Assembly (NCBI GenBank): GCA_965250215.1
Contig: CBDFNN010000004.1
Coordinates: 3,348,001 to 3,412,000, forward strand
Source of the DNA: CBDFNN01 sp965250215
GTDB taxonomy: Bacteria > Bacteroidota > Rhodothermia > Rhodothermales > DATKEJ01
Reading direction: 5' to 3'
DNA: 64,000 nt
Made by a program: the position numbers and the translations under genes. Position 1 is the first letter of the stretch, and the number at the start of each line of letters is the position of its first letter. Under the pieces are notes generated by a model. The model saw only the letters and a program-made list of their open reading frames with translations, had not been told where the DNA came from and made no database searches. Shown piece by piece: positions 26,587-35,081 of this stretch.

Positions 26587-27663
26587 ATGGCAAGCGACCG
26601 TTTATTCAATTTCTCAGCTGGACCCGCCGTCCTTCCGCTCGAAGTGTTAGAAGAAATCCAAGAGGAATTGCCCGTCTATAAAGACGCAGGAGCCAGCATT
26701 ATTGAAATCAGTCACCGCTCACCTCAATACACATCGATCGCTGAATCTGCCCGATCGTTGATGAGGTCTCTTCTTGGAATTGGAGATGAATGGCATATTC
26801 TTTTCCTCCAAGGCGGTGCTTCTTTACAGTTTCACCAAGTTGCACTGAACTTTCTCTCAGAAGACACTTCGGCAGATTATCTAAATACTGGAAACTGGTC
26901 CAGAAACGCGATCAAGGAGGCCAAGGCAATCGGAAGGGTAAATGTAGCCGCAAGTAGTGAAGAGACAAATTTTGACCGCATTCCATCTCAAGAAGTCTGG
27001 CATCTTGATGCACATGCTCGCTACCTGCACTTTACATCAAACAATACGATTTATGGGACGCGATTTCCGAAAGAGCCGCCGACAGAGGTCCCCTTGGTCT
27101 GTGATGCATCGAGCGATTTCTTATCTCGACCGATCGATACTGATAAGTATGGCCTCATTTATGCCGGAGCACAGAAAAATGTTGGCCCAGCAGGAGCTAC
27201 AATCGTTTTGATTAAAGACACATTTTTGCAAAGCAGGAATTCAAGTATTCCGACTATACTCGACTATGGCACCCATGCTGCCAAGCTATTTCATACCCCT
27301 CCCGTCTTTGGAGTCTACGTCGTAGAAAAAGTCTTGGCTTGGCTGGACAAAATTGGTGGCCTTGAGAAGATGGAGGCCCTGAACAATCAAAAAGCAGCCA
27401 AACTCTACTCTGCGATTGATAACTCGGATTTCTATAAAGGCTCTGCGAAGTTGGACGGCCGCTCAATTATGAATGTATGTTTTAGCTTGACAGACGATTC
27501 TAGAGAGTCAGAATTTCTGTCGGAAGCAAAAGATCGAGGCCTAATCAACTTGAAAGGTCATAGATCTACTGGAGGATTCAGAGCCTCGATTTATAATGCC
27601 TGTCCTAACGAAGCTGTCGATGCCTTGGTTGACTTCATGTCTGACTTTGAAAGGGCCAGTTGA
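26587..27663 (+). CDS. serC: Phosphoserine aminotransferase
   Basis: A PLP enzyme converting 3-phosphohydroxypyruvate and glutamate into phosphoserine. The 358-aa sequence starts with FNFSAGPAVLPLEVLEEIQEEL and has FLQGGASLQFHQVALNFL, the PLP-lysine region YAGAQKNVGPAGATIV and GHRSTGGFRASIYNA at the C-terminus, all standard for SerC of class V aminotransferases. It is separated from serA by the HU unit, whereas these genes are usually adjacent. It lies 21 bp upstream of the exported MBL gene. Confidence 0.95.
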   Translation: MASDRLFNFSAGPAVLPLEVLEEIQEELPVYKDAGASIIEISHRSPQYTSIAESARSLMRSLLGIGDEWHILFLQGGASLQFHQVALNFLSEDTSADYLNTGNWSRNAIKEAKAIGRVNVAASSEETNFDRIPSQEVWHLDAHARYLHFTSNNTIYGTRFPKEPPTEVPLVCDASSDFLSRPIDTDKYGLIYAGAQKNVGPAGATIVLIKDTFLQSRNSSIPTILDYGTHAAKLFHTPPVFGVYVVEKVLAWLDKIGGLEKMEALNNQKAAKLYSAIDNSDFYKGSAKLDGRSIMNVCFSLTDDSRESEFLSEAKDRGLINLKGHRSTGGFRASIYNACPNEAVDALVDFMSDFERAS

Positions 27664-27684
27664 CAAGGTTAAGACTCTAAGTAC

Positions 27685-28596
27685 ATGAACGCTCGTCTAT
27701 TTCTAATGGTCATCCTGATTTTGTTCGAATTTCGGGCTTGCCAAGCTCAGGATGCAGATTCGTCGTACGTCGTTCTTCTCGGAACTGGAACGCCCAATGC
27801 GGAGCCTGAAAAGTCTGGAACTGCCCTGGCCGTTGTGGTCGATGGTGTGGCCTATCTCGTGGACATGGGACCAGGTCTGGTTCGTCGAGCAAATCAAGCC
27901 CATCTTGAGCTTGGATTACTGGAGCTCTCACCAGAAAAACTTAATCATGTCTTTGTCAGCCATCTTCACTCTGATCATACCTTAGGCTTTGCAGATTTAC
28001 TTTTCACGTCTTGGACACTTGGTCGGAACGAGAAATTGAAGGTTTTCGGACCTCTGGGCATCAGGGCCATGTCCGAGAATATCCGAAAGGCCTACAGAGA
28101 AGACATTTCTATGAGGGTTGATGGGCTCGAACCAGCAAATGATTTAGGTCACAGAATCGAGGTCTCAGAAATCAAAGCAGGAGTCGTTTTAGAGAACTCT
28201 TCTGTCAAAATAGAGGCTTTTCGTGTTCATCATGGTTCGTGGGAGCAGGCGTTTGGCTTCCGTTTCACGACAAAAAATAAGGTCTTTGTTATCTCTGGAG
28301 ATGCAGCACCAAGTCCAGCGATTGAAGAAATGTGTCAGTCTTGCGACTACCTATTTCACGAAGTGTACTCTGATGCAGGTTTTCAAAAAAGAACCACCGT
28401 TTGGCAGAATTACCATTCGCAATTCCATACATCGACCTTGGAGCTGGCGGAAATTGCAATTAGGGCTAAACCGAAGAATCTAATTCTTTACCATCAATTG
28501 TATTGGGGAAGCACAGATCAGGACTTACTGGACGAAATTTCTACCCGCTACAAAGGAAAAGTCATTTCTGGAAGTGATCTTGATGTATTTAGGTGA
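27685..28596 (+). CDS. Exported metallo-beta-lactamase-fold hydrolase
   Basis: A 303-aa protein with a short signal peptide (FLMVILILFEFRAC, cleavage near CQAQ; the Cys could also serve as a weak lipobox). The zinc motif HLHSDHTLG comes after VVLLGTGTPNAEPEKSGTA, and VHHGSW, ISGDAA and LYHQ provide further ligands. The start of the domain and the motif spacing resemble RNase Z/arylsulfatase-like members. It follows serC by 21 bp. Substrate unknown; export suggests an ester or sulfate ester in the periplasm. Confidence 0.85.
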   Translation: MNARLFLMVILILFEFRACQAQDADSSYVVLLGTGTPNAEPEKSGTALAVVVDGVAYLVDMGPGLVRRANQAHLELGLLELSPEKLNHVFVSHLHSDHTLGFADLLFTSWTLGRNEKLKVFGPLGIRAMSENIRKAYREDISMRVDGLEPANDLGHRIEVSEIKAGVVLENSSVKIEAFRVHHGSWEQAFGFRFTTKNKVFVISGDAAPSPAIEEMCQSCDYLFHEVYSDAGFQKRTTVWQNYHSQFHTSTLELAEIAIRAKPKNLILYHQLYWGSTDQDLLDEISTRYKGKVISGSDLDVFR

Positions 28597-28618
28597 GCTG
28601 ACTCACCGCTAGTCAGCT
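28597..28618. terminator. Hairpin between convergent genes (possible bidirectional terminator)
   Basis: AGCTGACT (28597-28604) and AGTCAGCT (28611-28618) form a perfect 8-bp stem with a 7-nt loop exactly between two converging genes. No T run follows on either strand, so termination would have to be Rho-assisted. Confidence 0.4.
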
Positions 28619-28627
28619 TGGAGAGTA

Positions 28628-28939
28628 TTACTCTTCCTTATTCATCTGGTCGTGCTCTTCGAGAATGACTGCATCAGCAATTTCCTCCTTTCTCTCAACC
28701 ACAATCTCTAGGTCTGTTACAATCGCCGCGATAGCACCTACTGCTGCAAGTGTCGGAGCAAGCCAGATAGCGGCTAAAGTGCTTCCCACACCGAGGTTCA
28801 AAGGGATTTCCATGTATACATGGTCGTCCTTCTTAATGGAAACACGTCGAATTGTGCCCTCCTTTATGAGTTCGCGAACCCGTTCCACAAGTTGGTTGCC
28901 GGCAACTTTAATTTCCTCAAATACGGGCTTGTCTTCCAT
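28628..28939 (-). CDS. DUF4342 family protein
   Basis: A 103-aa protein with EEIKVAGNQLVERVRELIKEGTIRRVSIKKDDH, then IPLNLGVG and a small hydrophobic stretch LAPTLAAVGAIAAIVTDLEIVVE, the DUF4342 pattern. The hydrophobic segment probably inserts in the membrane. In some members the N-terminal part is fused to a ubiquitin-associated-like helical module. No function is known. It is a single gene facing the exported MBL gene. Confidence 0.8.
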   Translation of the reverse strand: MEDKPVFEEIKVAGNQLVERVRELIKEGTIRRVSIKKDDHVYMEIPLNLGVGSTLAAIWLAPTLAAVGAIAAIVTDLEIVVERKEEIADAVILEEHDQMNKEE

Positions 28940-29065
28940 AGATCTTTAGTGGGTTTGATAAAACGCTAGTGAATCCGTTACGTAATAATTTTCCTCAAGA
29001 TTCAAACTCAAACAATTAAAGAAGACGGAATTGAAGAACCGCGCGCAATCGGATTTCAATGGACC

Positions 29066-30052
29066 CTACTTAACCCAAACATATTTCGAAAGTCCAATCT
29101 TCACTTGATCTGAAATCTGAAATCCCGGATCTACTAGGGCCCGGACGGCCGTTCCTGAATCCCGATGATTTAGCCACAATTCGAGGTGCCTTCCAAGAAA
29201 ATGATGTCCCTCGAGTGAAAACTCAACACCTTCATCGTCCTGGCTGATGTGGACATCCTCGGGTTTAAAGCTTAATACGAAACCATCACGCAACTCTGAT
29301 GCCAATTCTCTGGCAAGTTCTTGGTTATGAATAAGATTACCCGCTCCAACAAATGATGCCACAAATGATGACTTGGGAGCGCTATACAACTCCCTTGGGC
29401 TGTCTAATTCGACAACTTTCCCGTCCTTCATGACCGCAATTCGATCGGAAAGTGAGAGAGCTTCCTCCTGATCATGAGTGACATATATTGACGTGATTCC
29501 GAGATCTCTTTGCAATCTTTTAATTTCTTTTCTGGTGGACTCTCTCAGCGCCGCGTCAAGATTAGAGAGCGGTTCATCAAATAGAAGTATTTGAGGTTCG
29601 ACCGCGACCGCTCTTGCTAGGGCTACTCTCTGTTGTTGTCCACCGGACAATTCGACCACAGGTTTTTTAGAAAGACCCTCCAGATTGACTAATTCCAGTA
29701 ATTCGTCGACTTTTTTAGCTCTAGTTGTTTTGTCGAGCTTTTTAACTTTGAGGCCGTACTCTATATTTCCGCCAATCGTCATATGAGGGAAAAGCGCGTA
29801 GTTCTGAAAAACCATGGATGTTGGTCTCTTCTGAGGCGCATGACTGGTAACATCGATCTCTTTGATCAGAATCTTTCCGCTGCTAGGTGATTCAAATCCC
29901 CCAAGCATCCTAAGCAAAGTGGTCTTTCCGCATCCACTCGGGCCCAGAAGAGAGAAGAACTCACCTTGTTGGACATCGAAACTGACATCGTCAACGGCCA
30001 GGAGCGACTCGAACGATTTTGTGATATTTCTGATGGAAAGGATGGTCGGCAT
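29066..30052 (-). CDS. ABC transporter ATP-binding protein (CysA/PotA/FbpC type), no permease nearby
   Basis: A 328-aa ATPase with Walker A GPSGCGKTTLL, Q-loop VFQNYALFPHMT, signature LSGGQQQR, Walker B ILLFDEPLSNLD and switch His VTHDQEEAL. After about residue 230 a TOBE-like C-terminal module (LSFKPEDVHIS) follows, which is found in importers for spermidine, iron(III), sulfate or sugars. No matching permease or binding protein lies in the window, and the FecCD permease at 10151 needs a different ATPase subclass. It shares a strand with rsmE, 24 bp downstream of it. Confidence 0.88.
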   Translation of the reverse strand: MPTILSIRNITKSFESLLAVDDVSFDVQQGEFFSLLGPSGCGKTTLLRMLGGFESPSSGKILIKEIDVTSHAPQKRPTSMVFQNYALFPHMTIGGNIEYGLKVKKLDKTTRAKKVDELLELVNLEGLSKKPVVELSGGQQQRVALARAVAVEPQILLFDEPLSNLDAALRESTRKEIKRLQRDLGITSIYVTHDQEEALSLSDRIAVMKDGKVVELDSPRELYSAPKSSFVASFVGAGNLIHNQELARELASELRDGFVLSFKPEDVHISQDDEGVEFSLEGHHFLGRHLELWLNHRDSGTAVRALVDPGFQISDQVKIGLSKYVWVK

Positions 30053-30076
30053 TATTTTGACTGATTGGGCTTGAAT

Positions 30077-30784
30077 CTACAAGATCTTAAGTTTAGAAAT
30101 GAGTACACTTGCCGCAGCAATGCAAGCTGTATCAGATCGCAAAACTCTCTCACCCATATCGGCAATTGTGTATTCAGCATTTCTGAACGCTGATCGTTCG
30201 CTTGCAGACCATCCGCGCTCTGGTCCGATTGCAAATACAACTGGTGCTTTGGTTTCGCAATCGGCAAGACTAAGAGTGGATTCGTAGTTATCCAAAGCAA
30301 TTCCATTTAACGAGTTATCTATAGCCAGACACTCCTCTAGACTAGAACAAAGGTTGACTTCCGGTAGCATCGTACAGAATGCTTGAGCAGCACCTTCTAG
30401 CAAGAATCTTCGATATTCGCCGCCCTTCCAGATTTTTGAATCAGCATAAGATTTCTCGGCTTTTTCGGCGATAAAAAAACTCATGCTGCTGACTCCAAGG
30501 GTCGTCATCTCGCGAAGAATTCGACTGGCAGCGGCGGGTCTCGTGTAGGAGCAAATTAAGTGAATGGGGTGAAGTTTGGGACTCTCTTTCTCCAGTTCGA
30601 ATGTGATAGTCATTCTATCTGATTCAATCGATTGAATTTTCGCCTTCCCACGTGGGCCATTGACGATCCCGATATCAAATCGATCACCGTCCTTCATTCC
30701 GAGAACGCTCCGTAGGTGCAGAATTCGAGGATCATCAATGGGAATATCGCACTCTTTCTCAGACTCAAAAAGAATCAAATTCAC
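30077..30784 (-). CDS. rsmE: 16S rRNA (uracil1498-N3)-methyltransferase
   Basis: An SPOUT methyltransferase modifying U1498 of 16S rRNA with SAM. The 235-aa product ends with the diagnostic knot: FAIGPERGWSASERSAF and IADMGERVLRSDTACIAA. N-terminal PUA-like residues HLRSVLGMKDGDRFDI and the middle LICSYTRPAAASRILREMTTLGVSS also fit. It is 24 bp upstream of the ABC ATPase gene and divergent from the B12-binding gene. Confidence 0.93.
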   Translation of the reverse strand: MNLILFESEKECDIPIDDPRILHLRSVLGMKDGDRFDIGIVNGPRGKAKIQSIESDRMTITFELEKESPKLHPIHLICSYTRPAAASRILREMTTLGVSSMSFFIAEKAEKSYADSKIWKGGEYRRFLLEGAAQAFCTMLPEVNLCSSLEECLAIDNSLNGIALDNYESTLSLADCETKAPVVFAIGPERGWSASERSAFRNAEYTIADMGERVLRSDTACIAAASVLISKLKIL

Positions 30785-30855
30785 GTTTAATCGATAGGTA
30801 TATTTGTTATTCCGCCCTCACTACTGACTGCCTAGAACGCAAGAGACGAAAACTG

Positions 30856-31296
30856 TTGCCCGATTTTGACAAGGAAATACCGATACGGGTTCTAATAGCC
30901 AAACTTGGCCTTGACGGTCATGACAGAGGAGCAAAGGTCATTGCAGCTGGTCTTCGAGACGAAGGAATGGAAGTGATTTATACAGGACTTAGGAAATCGC
31001 CAGATTTGGTAGTCAATACGGTCATTCAGGAAGACGTAGATGCTGTGGGAATTTCTATCCTTTCAGGAGCCCACATGACTCTTCTTCCACGATTCAAGGA
31101 GCAACTGCATCTAAAAGGTGTAGATGATGTTATGCTCTTGGCCGGAGGAATAATCCCGGACACCGACAGGCAATATCTTCTGAATACAGGCTATGATGCC
31201 GTTTTCACACCAGGTACACCCATAAAAGACATTGCAGGATCTATTAGGAGGTGGGTTCAAAATTCCAAGCAACAGGAAACCGAAGACAAAGCGTAA
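30856..31296 (+). CDS. Stand-alone cobalamin-binding domain protein (methylmalonyl-CoA mutase C-terminal type)
   Basis: The 146-aa protein matches the B12-binding domain of methylmalonyl-CoA mutase: VLIAKLGLDGHDRGAKVIA with the axial ligand His of D-x-H-x2-G, then GLRKSPD, SILSGAHM and LAGGIIPD. It stands as a separate polypeptide, as in archaeal and some bacterial mutases where small and large subunits are split. No large subunit is in the window. The start is TTG 30856; the stop is immediately followed by the GTG of the next gene. It could be a mutase subunit or a B12-dependent accessory protein. Confidence 0.85.
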   Translation: MPDFDKEIPIRVLIAKLGLDGHDRGAKVIAAGLRDEGMEVIYTGLRKSPDLVVNTVIQEDVDAVGISILSGAHMTLLPRFKEQLHLKGVDDVMLLAGGIIPDTDRQYLLNTGYDAVFTPGTPIKDIAGSIRRWVQNSKQQETEDKA

Positions 31297-32229
31297 GTGG
31301 GATTCGAGAGAGTATTCATAACGGGAGCGAACGGTCTTCTTGGTCAGAGCTTGATAGGTCAACTGTCCTCTAATCCGGAGTACGACATACTCGCAACCGG
31401 TCGTCAATCTCTACCAAACTCTGAAGCAGACAATTTTGGCTATATCTCTTGTGAGTTGACAGATTTTGAAAAAGTCGGTGAAATTCTCGACGACTTTTCC
31501 CCAAGCGTTATTGTCAATTGTGCTGCTATGACCGGCGTCGATGCCTGCGAGAAATACCGAGACGAATGCTGGAAAATTAATGTCGATCTCGTTGAGTATT
31601 TGGCGAGACACGCAGTTAAATCCGGAAGCCGATTGATTCAGATGTCGACAGATTTTGTCTTCGACGGCAAAGACGCACCCTACAGTGAGGACGACCGACC
31701 AAATCCATTAAATTTTTACGGAAGGTCTAAGCTGGCGGCTGAGAACGCTGTCAGACTATTAGGAGAAAGACGATGGACAATCGCTCGGATTATGACGCTT
31801 TATGGAAGTGGCAACGAGCTAAGGAAGAAGAACATTGGTACTTGGCTAGTTAGTCGCTTGTCAAAAGGAAAGAGTGTGACAATGTTTGCAGACCAATACC
31901 GATCCCCGAGCTACGTTGTTGATGTCGCAAATTATATAGAGCGATTAATCCGCTTCCAAAGGGATGGCGTGTTCCACATTTCTGGTCCTGAGATCATCAA
32001 CCTCCATAATTTTGCTCTGCTTCTTGCTGATACTTTTGACTTCGACAGAGAACTCATCAGCAAAGTCCCTTCAGATTCACTTGGTCTGGCTGCAGACCGT
32101 CCTAAAAACACGGGGTTCATAACCCTTCGGGCCGAGTCCGAATTGGGATATCGATCTCGATCCCTGAAGCAAGCACTCATCGATTTTTCTAATTCTTTGG
32201 ACATTTCTGTTTCAAAGAACGAAGGCTAA
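31297..32229 (+). CDS. RmlD-like NAD(P)-dependent sugar reductase/SDR
   Basis: A 310-aa extended SDR of the dTDP-4-dehydrorhamnose reductase type. It has VFITGANGLLGQSLIGQL, DFSPSVIVNCAAMTGVDACE, QMSTDFVFDGKDAPYSEDD and FYGRSKLAAENAV (Tyr-x3-Lys), as in RmlD. No other rhamnose genes are nearby, so the substrate may be another deoxysugar or a modified thiol/nucleoside, since RmlD-like folds are used elsewhere. The start is GTG 31297, directly after the previous stop; serS follows 6 bp later. Assignment of a sugar substrate is by family only. Confidence 0.82.
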   Translation: MGFERVFITGANGLLGQSLIGQLSSNPEYDILATGRQSLPNSEADNFGYISCELTDFEKVGEILDDFSPSVIVNCAAMTGVDACEKYRDECWKINVDLVEYLARHAVKSGSRLIQMSTDFVFDGKDAPYSEDDRPNPLNFYGRSKLAAENAVRLLGERRWTIARIMTLYGSGNELRKKNIGTWLVSRLSKGKSVTMFADQYRSPSYVVDVANYIERLIRFQRDGVFHISGPEIINLHNFALLLADTFDFDRELISKVPSDSLGLAADRPKNTGFITLRAESELGYRSRSLKQALIDFSNSLDISVSKNEG

Positions 32230-32235
32230 ATACCC

Positions 32236-33519
32236 ATGCACGATATCAACCTAATCCGGACTGAGCCAGAAATAATACGTCAGGCCATTCTTGACAAACG
32301 AACGGGAGACGTGAAGGTAGTAGACGAGGTTCTTTCCAAGGATAAGGATTGGAGAGAGACCCAAACTTTGTTACAACAGAAGCAATCTGAAAGTAACGAT
32401 CTTGCCAAATCAATCGGCCTCCTCATGAAGGATGGCAAGAAAGACGAGGCTCAAGGCGTCATCGCTAGGAACGGCGATTTAAAAGCCGAACTTAGAGATC
32501 TTGAAGAAAAGTCCAAGCGACTTGAATCTAGTAGATACGATCTACTCCTCCACCTACCGAACATTCCTCATGAGAGTGTCCCTAGAGGAGTAAGCCCTGA
32601 AGATAATGTTGTGGACTTCGAATGGGGAGAAAAGAGGGTGTTTGATTTTCAAGGCAAACCCCATTGGGAGATCATTGAATATCTCGGACTCGTTGATTTT
32701 GAAAGAGGAGCGAAGGTAACTGGAGCTGGATTCCCTTTTTATATGGATAAAGGCGCGAAGCTTCAAAGGGCATTGATTAACTATTTTCTGGATACGGCAG
32801 GAAAAAGAGGTTACGTTGAGGTACAACCTCCCATTTTTGTTAACGCGAAAAGCGCAACGGCCACTGGCCAGCTTCCTGATAAGGAGGGCCAGATGTATGA
32901 GATGACCGTAGACGAGCTTTATGCGGTGCCAACCGCCGAAGTCCCCGTTACCAACTACCTGCGTGATGAGATACTCTTGGAGAAGGAGCTTCCGGTAAAA
33001 TATTGTGCATATACTCCGTGTTTCAGACGGGAGGCGGGTTCATACGGAAAAGACGTTCGTGGACTCAACAGACTTCATCAATTCGACAAGGTCGAGCTAG
33101 TTCAATATGTTCATCCCGATTTGAGCTATGAGGCTATCGAAAATCTTAGATCAGACGCTGAATATTTATTACAAGACCTAGGACTCGCCTATAGACGACT
33201 TCATATGTGCACGGCAGACATGGGTTTTACTCAATCAAAGAAATACGACTTAGAAGTTTGGAGTTCTGGGCAACAGCGCTGGCTTGAAGTCTCCTCAATT
33301 TCGAACTTCGAATCTTTCCAAGCTCGAAGAGCCGGGATTCGATATCGACCAAATAATGAAGGAAAACCGGTCTTTTTGCACACCCTCAATGGATCAGGCC
33401 TAGCTCTCCCAAGAGTAGTGGCAGCCTTGATTGAAAACTATCAAGAAGCTGATGGGTCTGTAAAAATACCGGATGCACTTAAACCATATACGGGATTCAA
33501 CGTTCTAACTAGGGAATAA
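32236..33519 (+). CDS. serS: Seryl-tRNA synthetase
   Basis: A class II aminoacyl-tRNA synthetase of normal length (427 aa). The N-terminal coiled-coil arm that holds the long tRNA-Ser arm spans about residues 25-105. Motif 2 is FRREAGSYGKDVRGLNRLHQF, the serine site includes PTAEVPVTN, and motif 3 is LNGSGLALPRVVAALIEN. It starts 6 bp after the RmlD-like gene and likely shares its message. Serine supply genes serA and serC are elsewhere in the window but not linked. Confidence 0.97.
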   Translation: MHDINLIRTEPEIIRQAILDKRTGDVKVVDEVLSKDKDWRETQTLLQQKQSESNDLAKSIGLLMKDGKKDEAQGVIARNGDLKAELRDLEEKSKRLESSRYDLLLHLPNIPHESVPRGVSPEDNVVDFEWGEKRVFDFQGKPHWEIIEYLGLVDFERGAKVTGAGFPFYMDKGAKLQRALINYFLDTAGKRGYVEVQPPIFVNAKSATATGQLPDKEGQMYEMTVDELYAVPTAEVPVTNYLRDEILLEKELPVKYCAYTPCFRREAGSYGKDVRGLNRLHQFDKVELVQYVHPDLSYEAIENLRSDAEYLLQDLGLAYRRLHMCTADMGFTQSKKYDLEVWSSGQQRWLEVSSISNFESFQARRAGIRYRPNNEGKPVFLHTLNGSGLALPRVVAALIENYQEADGSVKIPDALKPYTGFNVLTRE

Positions 33520-33671
33520 ATAGGGCTAATTGAAACCCAACCAGTTCACGTAGATTAGTTGAATACCTTGTTTAACTACTACTAAACGGGTTATTTTACG
33601 AGCACGTCGGCCATGATCTACCTATGAGTACCCCCCGCCGAACGATGTTTTTCAGGACCAAAGACAAACCA

Positions 33672-34883
33672 ATGACTAATACTATTTTCAAAATTAGGCC
33701 AGCGATCTTCGCAATGGCGCTGATTTTTTCGGGACTTGCAATAATGGGCGCTGGATGTGCTACTGATCCAAACGTAGAAGGTGCTAAGCTAGACCTTCGA
33801 AATAAGGACTACGATCGAGCAATTGAGAACTTGAACAAAGCCTTAGAGACAGATCCAAACAATGTCGCCGCACATCTTTGGATGGGTAAAGCCTATCAAG
33901 AGATGGCCGGTGCTATTTCTGCTATCGATTCACATACTGTCCTGATCGACAGGATGATTACGTCATTTGACAAGGTCGGAGAGTTGGCAACTGCTGAAAC
34001 ACCAGAAATGCTTCAAGAACTCGAGCAGAGAAGAAGCATGGCTTGGTACAATGAGTACAACCTTGGACTCGCTGCCTACCAAAGAGGATCAAACGATGCC
34101 GCCCAATTCGGAGTGTCAACTAGATTCTTCAACAATGCCATAAGAATAGAGCCCGATAGCTCTGGAACTTATGTCAATCTTGCCTATGCCCACATTTCAG
34201 ATGGCGCAAGTGAGAAAGCGATCGAGCCACTTAAAATGGCAATCGAAAAAGGAGACAGAAATCCGGATACCTTCAACTACCTGGGTGATCTGCTTCTCAA
34301 CGCTGATGAGAATGACCAAGCCGTGATGACTATGGAAAAAGCTCACGAAGTATTCCCCGACAATGCCGACGTTACAGCAAGAATGTTCAACGCCTACGTC
34401 AGAGCGGGCCAACAGGACAGAGCAATCGCCGTAGCAACAGCTGAAGTTGAGAAGGATCCAGAGAACAAGATCTTCCAATACAATCTTGGATCTATGAAGC
34501 TAAGTTCGGAAGACTACGATGGAGCGATAATTCACCTGACAAAGGCTACTGAAATCGATCCTGACTATGTTAATGCCTACTTCAACCTTGGAGCAGCCTA
34601 TCAAAACAAGGCTGTCAATGTAAACACCGAGATTGAAGAGCTGGACGAGAAGTTGAAAGAAGACACAACAAACCAAGAGTTAATTGATCAAGTAAATGCA
34701 CTTGCCGAGAGGCGAGACGAACTTTTCAAGATGTCAGTCGGACCTCTAGAAAAAGCGCGATCGGGTGCAGAGGCTGCTGGAGACGACACCATCGGAATCT
34801 GCTCTGCTCTAATGCAGGGGTATGCCAGAACCGGTGAGACAGAAAAAGCTGAAGAAGCTTTGAAGTGCTCTGAAGGAAATTAA
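33672..34883 (+). CDS. TPR lipoprotein
   Basis: The 403-aa protein has a lipoprotein signal (FAMALIFSGLAIMGAGC), so it is anchored to a membrane facing the periplasm. At least seven TPR-like pairs follow: YDRAIENLNKALETDPNNVAAHLWMGKAY, NPDTFNYLGDLLLNADENDQAV, ENKIFQYNLGSMKLSSEDYDGAI and others, with a helical insertion near VNVNTEIEELDEKLKED. ATG 33672 was preferred over the earlier ATG 33624, which would add 16 basic residues. A very strong terminator ends the unit, implying a single gene. TPR lipoproteins often link outer-membrane machines, but no partner is adjacent. Confidence 0.85.
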   Translation: MTNTIFKIRPAIFAMALIFSGLAIMGAGCATDPNVEGAKLDLRNKDYDRAIENLNKALETDPNNVAAHLWMGKAYQEMAGAISAIDSHTVLIDRMITSFDKVGELATAETPEMLQELEQRRSMAWYNEYNLGLAAYQRGSNDAAQFGVSTRFFNNAIRIEPDSSGTYVNLAYAHISDGASEKAIEPLKMAIEKGDRNPDTFNYLGDLLLNADENDQAVMTMEKAHEVFPDNADVTARMFNAYVRAGQQDRAIAVATAEVEKDPENKIFQYNLGSMKLSSEDYDGAIIHLTKATEIDPDYVNAYFNLGAAYQNKAVNVNTEIEELDEKLKEDTTNQELIDQVNALAERRDELFKMSVGPLEKARSGAEAAGDDTIGICSALMQGYARTGETEKAEEALKCSEGN

Positions 34884-34902
34884 GCTAAAGGCATTTAGTT
34901 TG

Positions 34903-34935
34903 AGCCCCGATCACGATGTGATCGGGGCTTTTTTA
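34903..34935 (+). terminator. Strong Rho-independent terminator
   Basis: AGCCCCGATCA (34903-34913) pairs perfectly with TGATCGGGGCT (34919-34929), 5-nt loop, followed by a run of T. It ends the TPR lipoprotein unit. Confidence 0.95.
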
Positions 34936-35081
34936 TTTTAAGACCTCTCGTTCGTTAGAACTTCATTCAATGACCCACTCTTTTATCGACGACGGAATAG
35001 AACTTTGAATTGGGTAACTATTTCAGAAGCCAGATCTCAATATTATCGACGATCGCAGCTAACCCACGATATATCAACTCA

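Noticed and set aside
29066..30052. The ATPase at 29066 as the missing partner of the FecCD permease
   Set aside because: Its C-terminal TOBE-like module and motif details belong to the CysA/PotA/FbpC subclass, not to BtuD/FecE, and the loci are 18 kb apart.
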